64,000 nucleotides of DNA, taken from assembly GCF_009882985.1 (NCBI RefSeq), contig NZ_WTUZ01000039.1, positions 62,001 through 126,000 of the forward strand, in the 5' to 3' direction. Origin of the DNA: Paenibacillus silvestris. GTDB lineage: Bacteria > Bacillota > Bacilli > Paenibacillales > NBRC-103111. The translations under genes and the position numbers were made by a program. How positions within the stretch are numbered: position 1 is the first letter of the stretch; each line of letters opens with the position of its first letter. Below, one piece after another: positions 25,717 to 35,533 of the stretch. The notes below the pieces were generated by a model, which was not told the DNA's origin, ran no database searches, and was given only the letters and a program-made list of their open reading frames with translations.

Positions 25717-28626
25717 TCATCCAAGCTCAATTAATTCTACAACCGCCTCGTACCCGGGAGGAGGGACGATGGAGAGCTCCAGGTCTTTCGGCGCTTCGAT
25801 TCTGATGTGCAGCTTATTATTTTGCCGGTCTGCACGCCAGGATACGTCGACTCTGCCGCTTCGAGGGAGTGGGACTGTCCCTCTTGCCCATGTAAGATCT
25901 GCAATTTGCGGCTCAATCATGACTTTGGACCAGCCTTCGTTCAGACCTCGGACTCCTAAGACGAAAGCGCCGAGGAAATATCCGGGACCCGCCGACCAGG
26001 CATGGCAATGGCTGCGTGTCAGCACATTCGGATGGGGACGTTCTTCCGGCGGTTTCGGATACATTTCCCAGCATGTCGTTGCATCGTTATCAATCATTTG
26101 TCCATATTGCAAGCGCATATCCTCCAGCATAATGTCGAATCTGCCGAGTTTGGCGAGCGCCTCGTAATAAAAAAATGACATGAACGCGCTGCCGATTTGC
26201 ACGAAGTCACTTGGCGGAACAGCAATATACGCTTTCAGCCGACTTAAGCGTTCTCCATCCGCAATATCGCATAAATAAGCGACGGTTTGCGTCTGCATGC
26301 TGAATATCTTCGACACCTCGCCATCGCTATGGATGCAGTCTACATAGGCTTGGCGATCTTCCGACCAAAGACATGCATTGATCGCCTCTTTCAAACGGTC
26401 GGCACAGGACGTGTACCGTTCGGCGATTTTCACGTCGAACCCCTCCGTAAGTTGAGCTGCAGAGCGCAGCGCCTGAACGAAAAACATGTTTTGATGAGTG
26501 ACAACGCCATCACGAGGTTGATCAATTGGAGCCCAGTCTAGCAAGTTCCAGCCTTTCATATTCAATAGGCCCTTTGCATCAAGCCTTTCCAGGTAATGAT
26601 CAAGCGTATTATGGACATGAGGCCATATTTGTTCGGCGAATTGTTTGTCTCCCGTGAAACGGTAAAGCTCCAGACAGGCGATCGCCCAGAAGAACGTCCA
26701 GTTCGGAATGACGCTGTTCCATCCGCTTGGGACCTGGTCCGCATACAAGGGAGATTGGAATTGTGAGCCAGGGACGAGACGCAAGCACCGTTTTACGATC
26801 GCATCGTCGCCGAACACATAATAGTTCACAAGCGCTTCATTACGGGCATCGCCTACCCAAAAGGCTTGTTCGAATGCCGGGCAATCGACGAACGTATCCT
26901 CCATGCAAAGACGCGTCGTATGTTTACTGATTTCCCAAATTTGGCCCAGCAGCGGATCGGAGCATTGGAAGCGGCCGATTTCCGCAACGGCGTAGTTGCT
27001 CTGCAGCACAGAGACGGAATGAAGCTTTACTGGCGCGTCAGCATTCCGAATCACGACCATTAAATAGCGGAATCCTCTGCGAATTGGGGACGAATACGTC
27101 TGACGGCCTTCCCGGCATACGTAGCGCACCGTGTTATCCAGCCCGTACGTATGCTGGATCCATCCGTCTCTCCTGTACTCAAAGCCGTAAAAGTCGATGA
27201 TGGTATTTGCAGCTGCTTCCGTTTCGAATTCGATATACCCCGAATACTCCTTACCAAAATCGATAATCAGTTCGGTATGCTCACCTGGATAAATGGGAAC
27301 GGCAGCGGCTGTTTGGTTCGCGATGACTGCATTTTGCAGGGCATATGGAATCGGCAGCTGTACCGAATGTTTTTTCCAAACGCACGCACTGAAAACATCA
27401 TCACTGCTGACGTATCTGTGATCGACCTCGTTTACCCAAGCTTCGAATTCGCTGAGCTGATCTGCTCGTGTGATGCTCTTGGCTCGTAGATAGTCCGGAT
27501 GGGACTGATTAATCGGGTGTTCGGGCTTGTGATCAATGATTTCGATATGATCGAAAGGGCCAATGGTTGCAAATGTCGACCGCGTGCCCGTGGTGTCAGG
27601 ACGATGTTCAAGTGGGGAGGCAACTTCGAACCAATCGTCGCTGTCGATGGCTAGATGGAAAGCATGTCCGTGAGTTGTCCCCTGTACATCCATCATGAAA
27701 AAGTTGTCCCCTTGATCCAGTTCAACGTCCAAGTACCGTTCAGGGTTACTGCCATAAAAGGCTTCTTCGCCATACCAAACGCCGTTAAGGCTGCAAGGCC
27801 CGAATAGACGTCCGTTGTCGACGATTCCAATTGTAGCGCGAACCGGATTCTTCGTACGGATCACGGTGGATAGATATCCGCAAAACCTTACATTGTTGGC
27901 ATGGTTTTCGCTGTCAGGAACGAAGTGATTGCGCAGGTCGAGTGCCACTCCCCATGATCTTGGCTTAACTCTGCTCAAACTTTCGATGCGAACAGGATAT
28001 ACGCGTTCTTCGGTCAACGGAGGAATATCACGTTCAACAAGCTGAGTCCATGGCAACATGCCTGCCGGTCCGATAACCGTGGAGAGCTCCCAGCCGGCGC
28101 TTTCCAAGCTCGAATTCGTCCAGGAATCATCCCAATTCCTTGCATCCATCACTTCGGTAAACGGGAGCTGACAGGAAATTCGGGAGGAGCGGGTGTCGTA
28201 ACCGGCATGAATAGCCGTTGACCAAGTGGAATCGGTTGCAAGAATGACGTTGAGCTCAGTTCCAAGGGTCTGTTCAACTTGAGCCAGAAGGCCACCGCGG
28301 CCGCGTAAATATTGAAACGTGGGGACCCCATAATGCATGACCATCACTGCGATTGTATTGTTTGATTCTGCATGAAGCAGATGGCCAATTTCATATTCGT
28401 CGTACGCGAGTTCAAAAGGCCAGGAACGAACAGGACCGCGTCCAATTCGAGCCCCGTTAACATATAACACATACCGGGAATCCGCAGTGATTTTGACACG
28501 GACTTCTCCCAAGATATGTTCTCCATGAAGTTGAAATTGCTTGCGAAAGCACCGCCATTCGTTCCGTGGACTTTCTTCGCCTCCAGACCAGATCCATTGG
28601 GCTTGCCACTGCTCGTTGTTTGCCAT
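25717..28626 (-). CDS. GH78-type alpha-L-rhamnosidase
   Basis: A 969-aa cytoplasmic enzyme (no signal peptide) that should release terminal L-rhamnose from oligosaccharides or glycosides imported into the cell. The N-terminal beta domains (about 1-190) contain AQWIWSGGE and ADSRYVLYVNG, as in the Bac_rhamnosid_N family. A further beta region (about 370-560) precedes the (alpha/alpha)6 catalytic domain (about 565-880), with DTFVDCPAFEQAFWVGDAR, NWTFFWAIACLELY and TTCWEMYPKP, which hold the usual acidic residues. A C-terminal beta domain follows. It is divergent from an AraC regulator, which probably controls it. Start ATG 28626 follows a GGAGG on the minus strand. Confidence 0.85.
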   Translation of the reverse strand: MANNEQWQAQWIWSGGEESPRNEWRCFRKQFQLHGEHILGEVRVKITADSRYVLYVNGARIGRGPVRSWPFELAYDEYEIGHLLHAESNNTIAVMVMHYGVPTFQYLRGRGGLLAQVEQTLGTELNVILATDSTWSTAIHAGYDTRSSRISCQLPFTEVMDARNWDDSWTNSSLESAGWELSTVIGPAGMLPWTQLVERDIPPLTEERVYPVRIESLSRVKPRSWGVALDLRNHFVPDSENHANNVRFCGYLSTVIRTKNPVRATIGIVDNGRLFGPCSLNGVWYGEEAFYGSNPERYLDVELDQGDNFFMMDVQGTTHGHAFHLAIDSDDWFEVASPLEHRPDTTGTRSTFATIGPFDHIEIIDHKPEHPINQSHPDYLRAKSITRADQLSEFEAWVNEVDHRYVSSDDVFSACVWKKHSVQLPIPYALQNAVIANQTAAAVPIYPGEHTELIIDFGKEYSGYIEFETEAAANTIIDFYGFEYRRDGWIQHTYGLDNTVRYVCREGRQTYSSPIRRGFRYLMVVIRNADAPVKLHSVSVLQSNYAVAEIGRFQCSDPLLGQIWEISKHTTRLCMEDTFVDCPAFEQAFWVGDARNEALVNYYVFGDDAIVKRCLRLVPGSQFQSPLYADQVPSGWNSVIPNWTFFWAIACLELYRFTGDKQFAEQIWPHVHNTLDHYLERLDAKGLLNMKGWNLLDWAPIDQPRDGVVTHQNMFFVQALRSAAQLTEGFDVKIAERYTSCADRLKEAINACLWSEDRQAYVDCIHSDGEVSKIFSMQTQTVAYLCDIADGERLSRLKAYIAVPPSDFVQIGSAFMSFFYYEALAKLGRFDIMLEDMRLQYGQMIDNDATTCWEMYPKPPEERPHPNVLTRSHCHAWSAGPGYFLGAFVLGVRGLNEGWSKVMIEPQIADLTWARGTVPLPRSGRVDVSWRADRQNNKLHIRIEAPKDLELSIVPPPGYEAVVELIELG

Positions 28627-28747
28627 TAATTACACAACCTCCAGATGCAATTTTCTTATATGTAGTATAAACTAGGAATCAACATCAAATAGGTGTCTAT
28701 GAGGACAAAATATAGGGGCTATTCAGACATAAGATGGAGGTGGAGCC

Positions 28748-29638
28748 ATGTGTGCAAAAAGACATATAGAAACAACACCATCGAACATGTATTTGACACC
28801 AGATACACCGATTTTCGTTAACCGAGTATCGGAGTCGTTCGAGCTTGCGGAGCATGACCATGAGTTTTTCGAAATCAATTATGTAAGCGAAGGAAGCGGA
28901 TTTCATTATATCGAAGGGCTGACGCTGCCCGTTGCAAAGGGAGATTTATTTTTCCTGCCGATCGGCGTCTCCCATGTGTTCCGTCCGGCAAGCGCACAGC
29001 CCAGAAACAATCAATTGATCGTTTACAACTGTTTGTTTGATTCGACATTTGCAAGCAAGCTTGCTGATTTCTTTGCCGGGGATCGAGATATTATTCACTT
29101 ACTTACAGCGCCGTACCCAGAGCAGGCGTGGGTTCATTGGAAAGACCGAGATGGTTCAATCCAGTCGATTATCAATACATTGTTCGAAGAGTTTGTGCGA
29201 AAACGGCCAGATTATTTACAGATGATGCAGCTGGAATTGATTAGAATTCTCATGCATATTCGAAGGTGTGAAAGTGGTGACTTGGATCCGCCTGTATCCA
29301 ATAGCACGGATATAGAGCTGGATCATGTCATCGACATCATCCGAGATCGGGTCGTCGAACCGATGCAAATAGGTAAATTTGCCCTAATGGTGGGTTTAAG
29401 CGAAAGACAGTTTCGGCGTAGATTCGTCAAACGGACCGGAATGAACTATACAGATTTCGTGCATAAACTACGTGTTGAATGGAGCTGTCGTCTGCTAGTT
29501 TCAACGGATTACACGGTGTCTTCAATCGCTCAGAAGGTCGGGTACCAGGACATCAAATTTTTTAATCTTCTGTTTAAGAAAAAGACGGGAATGACACCGA
29601 AGCAATACCGGAGCATGGAAAATCCTAAGAGTACTTAG
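28748..29638 (+). CDS. AraC family regulator, cupin sensor plus HTH
   Basis: A 296-aa regulator. The N-terminal AraC_binding cupin (about 15-160) has HDHEFFEINYVSEGSG and VAKGDLFFLPIGVSHVF. The C-terminal AraC HTH (about 195-292) has IGKFALMVGLSERQFRRRF and VSSIAQKVGYQDIKFFNLLFKKKTG in two helix-turn-helices. It is transcribed away from the GH78 gene across a 121-nt gap and is its likely activator, perhaps responding to rhamnose. This is inferred from position. ATG 28748 follows GGAGGTGG. Confidence 0.87.
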   Translation: MCAKRHIETTPSNMYLTPDTPIFVNRVSESFELAEHDHEFFEINYVSEGSGFHYIEGLTLPVAKGDLFFLPIGVSHVFRPASAQPRNNQLIVYNCLFDSTFASKLADFFAGDRDIIHLLTAPYPEQAWVHWKDRDGSIQSIINTLFEEFVRKRPDYLQMMQLELIRILMHIRRCESGDLDPPVSNSTDIELDHVIDIIRDRVVEPMQIGKFALMVGLSERQFRRRFVKRTGMNYTDFVHKLRVEWSCRLLVSTDYTVSSIAQKVGYQDIKFFNLLFKKKTGMTPKQYRSMENPKST

Positions 29639-29649
29639 ACATTTGCATA

Positions 29650-29692
29650 TTGACTGAATTCATGTGTTTCGTTAAACTAAACTTAGTTGAAT
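29650..29692 (+). promoter_or_regulatory. Promoter and operator of the XRE-cupin gene
   Basis: TTGACT (29650-29655), 17-nt spacer, TAAACT (29673-29678). Overlapping the end of the -10 is an imperfect palindrome, ACTAAACT-T-AGTTGAAT (29676-29692). Its right half is identical to the right half of the perfect operator at 30486-30504, consistent with autoregulation. Confidence 0.65.
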
Positions 29693-29716
29693 GACATTAA
29701 ATTAGGGGACAACCAT

Positions 29717-30274
29717 ATGATGGATCTAGGGAATAAAATTAAAAAGCTCAGGATAGAACAGAATCGAAACTTATTGGATATTGCCAATGTCTGCGGGTTC
29801 TCAAAAAGTTTATTATCGAAAATAGAGAACGGAAAAACGATTCCTCCTATATCGACATTAATTAAAATCGCTGACGCGTTAGGCACGAAAGTGTCAATTC
29901 TATTGGACGATGAGCAACAAGCGGGAACGATTTATACGAAAAAAGAAACATGTGAAGCAAGAATGACCAAGACAGATAAAGGGTACTCTTTTTTTGCTTT
30001 TGCCGTTGAGCGCGGAGAAAAGCTGATGCAGCCGTTTTTATTCATAACACGGAAAGAGGATAATGATAGCAAGAATGAATTCAGCCACAATGGTGAAGAG
30101 TTTATATATATTTTAGAAGGCGAAATGCGGTACAAAGTGGGCAATGTGGAGTATACACTGAAGCCTGGAGATAGTCTATACTTCGATTCCATCGAGAAAC
30201 ATTCGTTAATGGCGATCACAGATGAAGTGAAGTATGTGGCTATGTTTACGCAGTCGAAGTTAAATAATACGTAA
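29717..30274 (+). CDS. XRE family regulator with C-terminal cupin
   Basis: A 185-aa repressor-type protein. The N-terminal XRE helix-turn-helix (about 5-60) reads KIKKLRIEQNRNLLDIANVCGFSK as two parts with SLLSKIENGKTIPPISTLIKIADAL. The C-terminal cupin (about 105-180) has EEFIYILEGEMRYKVGN and LKPGDSLYFDS, which bind a small ligand in this family. ATG 29717 is chosen for AGGGG upstream; the in-frame TTG at 29687 lies inside the operator. Matching palindromes before this gene and before the downstream sugar operon suggest it controls both. It ends at a hairpin. Confidence 0.88.
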   Translation: MMDLGNKIKKLRIEQNRNLLDIANVCGFSKSLLSKIENGKTIPPISTLIKIADALGTKVSILLDDEQQAGTIYTKKETCEARMTKTDKGYSFFAFAVERGEKLMQPFLFITRKEDNDSKNEFSHNGEEFIYILEGEMRYKVGNVEYTLKPGDSLYFDSIEKHSLMAITDEVKYVAMFTQSKLNNT

Positions 30275-30375
30275 ATAAAAGATGGGTCCCAATAAGTTGG
30301 GGGAAGACGGGCTATGTATTCTACTTTAGAGTATGTGGTCTTTCTTTATGCAGAAAATGGAATAACTTCACTCAG

Positions 30376-30403
30376 AAATCCGCTGCTGTTTAGCAGCGGA
30401 TTT
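30376..30403 (+). terminator. Hairpin after the XRE-cupin gene
   Basis: 12-bp stem AAATCCGCTGCT with AGCAGCGGATTT, loop GTTT. The T-tail is short, so efficiency is uncertain. Confidence 0.6.
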
Positions 30404-30451
30404 GTCATCCTAATGGCTATGGGAAATTTTGAATATTTTAAAAGAAAGCGA

Positions 30452-30504
30452 TTGCATTAATTTATATCGTGAGGTATACTGGGTTTATTCAACTAAGTTG
30501 AATA
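30452..30504 (+). promoter_or_regulatory. Promoter and operator of the sugar catabolic operon
   Basis: TTGCAT (30452-30457), 17-nt spacer, TATACT (30475-30480), close to sigma-A consensus. Starting 6 nt after the -10 is the perfect 19-bp palindrome TATTCAACTAAGTTGAATA (30486-30504), which covers the predicted transcription start. A repressor bound there would block initiation. A small hairpin (about 30531-30559, AACACCA/TGGTGTT) lies in the 5' leader. Confidence 0.75.
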
Positions 30505-30635
30505 TAATACAATTTAAGTGATTAATAATCAACACCATTTAGTTCAAGGCTGTGGTGTTTCCTTATTCCCAAGTGGAGTGGTTGGAAGTTTGGTCATTTA
30601 TTTTGTTCAATTCCAAATTAGGAGGTTGAAGGGTA

Positions 30636-31616
30636 ATGAAAAAGTACAAAGTTGGTATTGTTGGTGCTGGTGGAGTGACCGAATTGCATTTCGTAGGGTA
30701 TAAAGATCATCCGGAACGAATTGAGGTAACAGCCCTTTGCGATCCGAATCCCGAGGCTTTGCATGCCAAAGCTGATAAATATGGGGTTCCTCAGCGATTT
30801 ACTGATTTAAACGACTTTATCCAAAAAAGTGGTGTTGATGCTGTTATTGTGTGTACACCCACCTCCATCCGCAAAGAAATTCTATTTCCAATTATTGAAG
30901 CAGGGCTTCCTATTTTCTGTGAAAAACCTTTTTCTGATACGTTGGCTGAGGCCAAAGAAATTACGGAGAAGGCGAAGAAGCATGGCGTGCCGATATCGAT
31001 TAACCAAAATTTCCGACGTCATTTCCCTTTTGAGCTGGTGAAGGGGATTGTTGCAGAGGATCGGATTGGTAAAGTCACGTCCATTTTGTTTACCAACCTC
31101 ATGTTCAGGCAAGATGCAGGCTGGAGACTGGAAGAACAACGTCACGCCTTATCTGTTATGGGGATTCACTGGTTCGATGGGTTCCGGTTAATTCTCGGCT
31201 CCGAAGCCAAGTCGGTTGTTGCCCAGAATCGTTCGTCCTCCGCAATAGATTGTGTCGGGGAAACCGATGGTACGGTTCAAGTTGTATTCGAGAACGACAC
31301 GGTCGTGACTTACGTCCAAAGCTTCTCTAGTGCAATAGGCAGAACGGAGATGATCGTGATTGGAGAGAGAGGGACGATCATTGCATCGGACGGGAAAGTT
31401 AATTTGTACCGGCCACGTGAAAAAACGCCTGAACAAACATGGGAAAACAATGTATCGAGAGAAATAGCCACTTTCGAAGGCATTAATCATCTGTTTACGT
31501 CCATTGAGACTGGCGTGGAAGCACCGAATAGTTCTCAAGATAATTTGAAAACGGTTTCGCTTCTGGATGCTGCCTATGTATCCGCTGAAGAACAGCGCAT
31601 CGTTCATTTAAAGTAA
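30636..31616 (+). CDS. Gfo/Idh/MocA family NAD(P)-dependent oxidoreductase
   Basis: A 326-aa sugar or inositol-type dehydrogenase. The N-terminal Rossmann domain has VGIVGAGGVTELH and, at the end of the cofactor region, FCEKPFSD, the family EKP motif with the catalytic Lys. The C-terminal alpha/beta domain (about 125-325) carries SVMGIHWFDGFR, which holds a conserved catalytic His. It oxidises or reduces a carbohydrate carbonyl or hydroxyl; the substrate is not readable from the sequence. First gene of the operon, with an AGGAGG site before ATG 30636. Confidence 0.88.
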   Translation: MKKYKVGIVGAGGVTELHFVGYKDHPERIEVTALCDPNPEALHAKADKYGVPQRFTDLNDFIQKSGVDAVIVCTPTSIRKEILFPIIEAGLPIFCEKPFSDTLAEAKEITEKAKKHGVPISINQNFRRHFPFELVKGIVAEDRIGKVTSILFTNLMFRQDAGWRLEEQRHALSVMGIHWFDGFRLILGSEAKSVVAQNRSSSAIDCVGETDGTVQVVFENDTVVTYVQSFSSAIGRTEMIVIGERGTIIASDGKVNLYRPREKTPEQTWENNVSREIATFEGINHLFTSIETGVEAPNSSQDNLKTVSLLDAAYVSAEEQRIVHLK

Positions 31617-31678
31617 GAAGTGCACGGGATGTGAAATACATACTTGGCGTATAAATGACGGAAGTGGAAGGTATGAAT

Positions 31679-32641
31679 ATGACTACACAATCCTCCTCTT
31701 TGAAAACATCCGTTGGTGTGGATACCAAAAAGAAATCACGGCCTTATATGTTAGATATTAAACGCGATAGATATCTTTATCTATTGGTTTTACCTGGTGT
31801 ACTCTTCTTTATTATTTTCAAATACCTGCCCATGTGGGGGATCGTTATTGCTTTTCAAGACTATTCGCCATATGCGGGTGTTTGGAAGAGTGAGTGGGTA
31901 GGATTAGAACACTTTGTAAGGTTTTTCTCCAATCCTGATTTCTATCTTCTCTTTCGAAATACGATGGTTATTAGCTTATTAAATTTGCTCTTTTTCTTTC
32001 CTCTGCCAATTGTACTGTCCTTATTGCTGAACGAGGTGAACAATCAATTTTTCAAAAGAATCATTCAATCGATTGTATACCTGCCGCATTTCCTGTCCTG
32101 GGTTATTATTGTAGGCATATCTTTTCTGCTCTTGTCTCAGTCGAACGGCATCGTCAACATGATGATAGAATCCTTGGGTTTTCACAAATATGATTTTCTG
32201 ACAAATACGGATACATTCTGGGGAATGCTCGTTGCACAGAACATCTGGAAAGAAACCGGTTGGGGAACCATTATCATTTTGGCAGCGATTACAGGAGTGG
32301 ATACGCAGCTATACGAAGCTGCCAAAATAGACGGTGCTAACAGATGGCTGCAAGCCTGGCATGTAACACTGCCGGGAATCCGAAGTGTCATTCTCGTGCT
32401 ACTCATCTTAAGACTCGGACATATTATGGACGTTGGATTCGAGCAAGTATTCCTGATGAATAACGGAGCCGTCGCCAAGTATGCGGATGTTTTTGAAACG
32501 TATGTCTATCGTAACGGCATCCAGAGCGGACAATTCAGTTACAGTACGGCCGTTGGCTTGTTCAAATCAGTGGTAGGTCTTGCGCTAGTTGTCTTGGCAA
32601 ACAAGATGGCCAAACGGATTGGTGAGGAAGGTGTCTATTGA
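31679..32641 (+). CDS. Sugar ABC permease, LplB/YteP type
   Basis: A 320-aa MalF-like permease with six membrane segments. The CUT1 EAA motif is seen as EAAKIDGANRWLQAWHVTLPGI near the C-terminal third. The N-terminal part, YLLVLPGVLFFIIFKYLPM, is typical of the LplB group that handles oligosaccharides and uronic-acid-containing sugars. ATG 31679 is preferred because GGAAGG lies 7 nt upstream; ATG codons at 31655 and 31673 lack good sites. Its stop overlaps the next permease start. No ATPase is encoded here, so a shared MsmX-like ATPase is expected. Confidence 0.87.
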   Translation: MTTQSSSLKTSVGVDTKKKSRPYMLDIKRDRYLYLLVLPGVLFFIIFKYLPMWGIVIAFQDYSPYAGVWKSEWVGLEHFVRFFSNPDFYLLFRNTMVISLLNLLFFFPLPIVLSLLLNEVNNQFFKRIIQSIVYLPHFLSWVIIVGISFLLLSQSNGIVNMMIESLGFHKYDFLTNTDTFWGMLVAQNIWKETGWGTIIILAAITGVDTQLYEAAKIDGANRWLQAWHVTLPGIRSVILVLLILRLGHIMDVGFEQVFLMNNGAVAKYADVFETYVYRNGIQSGQFSYSTAVGLFKSVVGLALVVLANKMAKRIGEEGVY

Positions 32642-33522
32642 TGAAAGTAAGCTTAGGTGGCCGGCTGTTTAACGGCTTCAATACAATCCTATTAGTTGTA
32701 ATTGGACTCGTTACCTTATTTCCTTTGTATTATGTGTTTGTCATTTCTTTCACCGAGCCTCATGAATACTTGATGAAAAACGGTTTCGTCTTGTTTCCCC
32801 AGAATTGGTCGCTTGTATCCTACAAATATTTGTTAAATACGGATGCTTTTAAAGTCGCGATGCTGAACAGCACCTTTCTCGCAACTGTCGGAACCGGTTT
32901 AAGTTTAATTTTTACAGCGGCAATGGCGTTCGGGATGTCCCGGAAGAGATTAAGAGGCAGAAAAATAATGATGATGATGGTTTTATTAACCATCTTGTTC
33001 AATCCCGGCATTATTCCAAACTATATTGTGGTCCGTGATTTTGGCTTAATCAACAGTATTTGGTCGCTTATTATTCCAGTGCTGGTTAGCGGATGGAATG
33101 TCATTTTGATGAAAAGCTTTTTTGACAGTATTCCAGTTGAGCTGGAGGATGCGGCTATGATTGACGGCTGCACGGACCTGGGGACATTTTTCCGGATTGT
33201 GCTTCCTCTTTCGGCCCCAGCTTTGGCTGCTTTCGGCTTGTTCTATGCAGTAGGTTACTGGAATACGTTCTTCAATGCTATTTTGTATATCAATGATTTT
33301 ACAAAAGTACCTTTGCAAGTTGTGCTTAGGAACATGCTAATTGAATCGGATACAACGACGGGCGGGGCTGCAGCAGTTGAAATGATGTCGGAGAATCAAC
33401 TTCCTACGCAAACGCTTAAGATGGCTGCAGTTGTTATTGCGACGGTTCCAATTTTGGCCGTATATCCGTTTCTACAAAAGCATTTTGCCAAAGGTGTCAT
33501 GCTAGGTTCAGTCAAGGGCTAA
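32641..33522 (+). CDS. Sugar ABC permease, YtcP/LplC type
   Basis: A 293-aa MalG-like permease with six membrane segments. Its EAA motif is degenerate: VELEDAAMIDGCTDLGTFFRI at about 160-180. FFNAILYINDFTKVPLQVVLRNML is typical of the YtcP/LplC group. The ATG at 32641 overlaps the TGA of the first permease by one base. Together the two form the membrane channel of a CUT1 importer served by the lipoprotein that follows. Confidence 0.88.
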   Translation: MKVSLGGRLFNGFNTILLVVIGLVTLFPLYYVFVISFTEPHEYLMKNGFVLFPQNWSLVSYKYLLNTDAFKVAMLNSTFLATVGTGLSLIFTAAMAFGMSRKRLRGRKIMMMMVLLTILFNPGIIPNYIVVRDFGLINSIWSLIIPVLVSGWNVILMKSFFDSIPVELEDAAMIDGCTDLGTFFRIVLPLSAPALAAFGLFYAVGYWNTFFNAILYINDFTKVPLQVVLRNMLIESDTTTGGAAAVEMMSENQLPTQTLKMAAVVIATVPILAVYPFLQKHFAKGVMLGSVKG

Positions 33523-33554
33523 CCCAAGTTCATATTGATTAAGGGGGTTTAGGC

Positions 33555-35069
33555 ATGAAGAAAGCTCAGAAAAAGAGTGCTCTTATCGCTATGTTATCCA
33601 TTTTTGCGGTATTGACGACAGCATGTTCTGACACTAGTCCAGCAAGTACTGCATCGAATTCGAGTGGAGCCAAGGTGGAGTCGGCGCCTGTGCCACTCAA
33701 TATCTTCGCGAATTTCTCCATTACGCAGCCTCCAGGGGCGGATAATCCGGTCATCAAAGAATTTGAGAAAAAGACGAATACCAAACTTAATATTACATGG
33801 GTCTCAGATCCCGTATTTGATGACAAGTTAAACGTGCTGTTGGCCTCGGGCGCCCTTCCGGATGCTGTCCGGCTTCCAGATTCGACCGTTCCCCAGTTTC
33901 AAACGATGGTTAAACAAGGTGCATTCTGGGACTTAACACCATATCTGAAAGAATACAAGAACTTGATGGATTCTCCAAAAGCGATTTGGGACAATACGAA
34001 AATTGGCGGCAAGAATTATGTGGTGCCGATTGTGCGTCCTCTGGAGGGCGGGACTACCTTTTATATACGTCGGGACTGGCTGGATAAGCTCGGTTTGAAG
34101 ATGCCTACAACCTTAGATGAGTTGTACAACGTAATGAAGATCTTTAAAGAGAAAGATCCGGATGGCACGAATAACCCTGTTGGCTATACGATGCGCACAA
34201 ACGATCAAATTGAATTTATTTTTGCTGGAGCCAGCAGTAAATGGAAACCTGTGAATGGCAACCTTGTTGACATTACCTTGGAGCCTGAAATGAGAGAAGC
34301 GCTGCTTTACAAGAAAAAACTGTATGATGAAAAGCTCATTCCAGCGGATTTTGCCGTAATGAAAAGCAATGATATTACGGACTTGGCGACAAGCGGGAAA
34401 TCCGGCATCACGACGGAAACGATCGAGGCCATGTGGCGCTGGCAATTCGATCAATGGAAGAGAAATCCGAAGGTGAATTGGGAACCTATCGTTTCGTTAG
34501 AAGCGAATAAAGGACCTTTCCAGCAGCAAAATAGCGGATTTATCGGCGTTTATGCGATTCCCAAGAGTGTACCGGAAGCGAAAATGCGTAAGATTTTATC
34601 GCTTCTCGATTTCGGCGCTTCGGAAGAAGGCCACATTTTATCCAATTATGGTATTGAAGGTACACACTTTAAGAAAGAAGACGGATTTTATGTAACAAAT
34701 GAACAAGCGGTTAAAGACAGCCTAGGTCCAGGGGCGATGGGCAAGCTGTTTATGAAGCACGACCCTTATATGTATGCTTATGCGCCGGGCATGCCGAAGG
34801 AAATATTTGAACGGAATAAAAAAATTATCGATGCCAAAGCGAAAATCAGCACACCAAGAGTTGAGATCGGTTTGTACTCCGAATCGAATACAAAGCTTGG
34901 AGCCGATTATACCAAGAAGATTAATGACATGAAGACACAGGTTGTTATGGGCAAGGTAAGCATAGAGGAATGGGATAAATTCGTTGCAGGTCTAAAGGCA
35001 GATGCTAACTATCAGAAGATTATACAAGAAATGAATGCAAGCTATAAAGAGCGTATGGCAGCTAAGTAA
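33555..35069 (+). CDS. Extracellular sugar-binding lipoprotein, LipO/YtcQ type
   Basis: A 504-aa solute-binding protein. The signal peptide ends in a lipobox (VLTTAC, Cys24). The mature protein has the type II binding fold with PGADNPVIKEFEKKTN, LLASGALPDAV, YVVPIVRPLEGG and FYIRRDWLDKLG, strings of the long LipO/YtcQ family. This family binds complex oligosaccharides, often pectin or hemicellulose breakdown products. It is third in the importer unit, and the start follows an AAGGGGG site. Confidence 0.88.
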   Translation: MKKAQKKSALIAMLSIFAVLTTACSDTSPASTASNSSGAKVESAPVPLNIFANFSITQPPGADNPVIKEFEKKTNTKLNITWVSDPVFDDKLNVLLASGALPDAVRLPDSTVPQFQTMVKQGAFWDLTPYLKEYKNLMDSPKAIWDNTKIGGKNYVVPIVRPLEGGTTFYIRRDWLDKLGLKMPTTLDELYNVMKIFKEKDPDGTNNPVGYTMRTNDQIEFIFAGASSKWKPVNGNLVDITLEPEMREALLYKKKLYDEKLIPADFAVMKSNDITDLATSGKSGITTETIEAMWRWQFDQWKRNPKVNWEPIVSLEANKGPFQQQNSGFIGVYAIPKSVPEAKMRKILSLLDFGASEEGHILSNYGIEGTHFKKEDGFYVTNEQAVKDSLGPGAMGKLFMKHDPYMYAYAPGMPKEIFERNKKIIDAKAKISTPRVEIGLYSESNTKLGADYTKKINDMKTQVVMGKVSIEEWDKFVAGLKADANYQKIIQEMNASYKERMAAK

Positions 35070-35092
35070 ACCAACCAAAGGAGAATGAGCGA

Positions 35093-35455
35093 ATGGCTAC
35101 TATAACAGATTTGAGAAAACAGGATGAATCACGTGTATTGAACCAAAGTTGGGGTAAAATTCAATGGCTTTGCGGTCAGGAGATTGATCCAGCGAGCGAA
35201 ATGACCTTCGGCATGGTATATATTCATGCGGGGGATTCCAATCCAAGACACGTACACCCTAATTGTGAAGAAGTCATTTTCATTCTTTCCGGTGAGTGCG
35301 ATCATACACTTGGAGATGAAACCTTTCATTTGGAGCCTGGCATGATGCTGCGTATTCCACGTAATGTCCCACATAATGCAACGACCACAAGTTGGGAGCC
35401 GTGCCGTATGATTATCGCCTATTCGGCTCCTGACCGTCAGACGATCGGGGAATAA
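35093..35455 (+). CDS. Small cupin domain protein
   Basis: A 120-aa single-domain cupin. Motif 1 is HVHPNCEEVIFILSGECDH and motif 2 LEPGMMLRIPRNVPHNA. The His, His, Glu and His ligands of a metal site are present. Single cupins in sugar operons often act as isomerases, epimerases or mutarotase-like enzymes, or as sensors, but nothing here decides. AAGGAG precedes ATG 35093. It is cotranscribed with the importer. Confidence 0.8.
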   Translation: MATITDLRKQDESRVLNQSWGKIQWLCGQEIDPASEMTFGMVYIHAGDSNPRHVHPNCEEVIFILSGECDHTLGDETFHLEPGMMLRIPRNVPHNATTTSWEPCRMIIAYSAPDRQTIGE

Positions 35456-35533
35456 AATGACAAGATCCGGAGGGTGGAAAGAATCCCCTCCGGCTATTAT
35501 TGTAGGAAATAATCCTTCCAATGGAGCAAAAAA

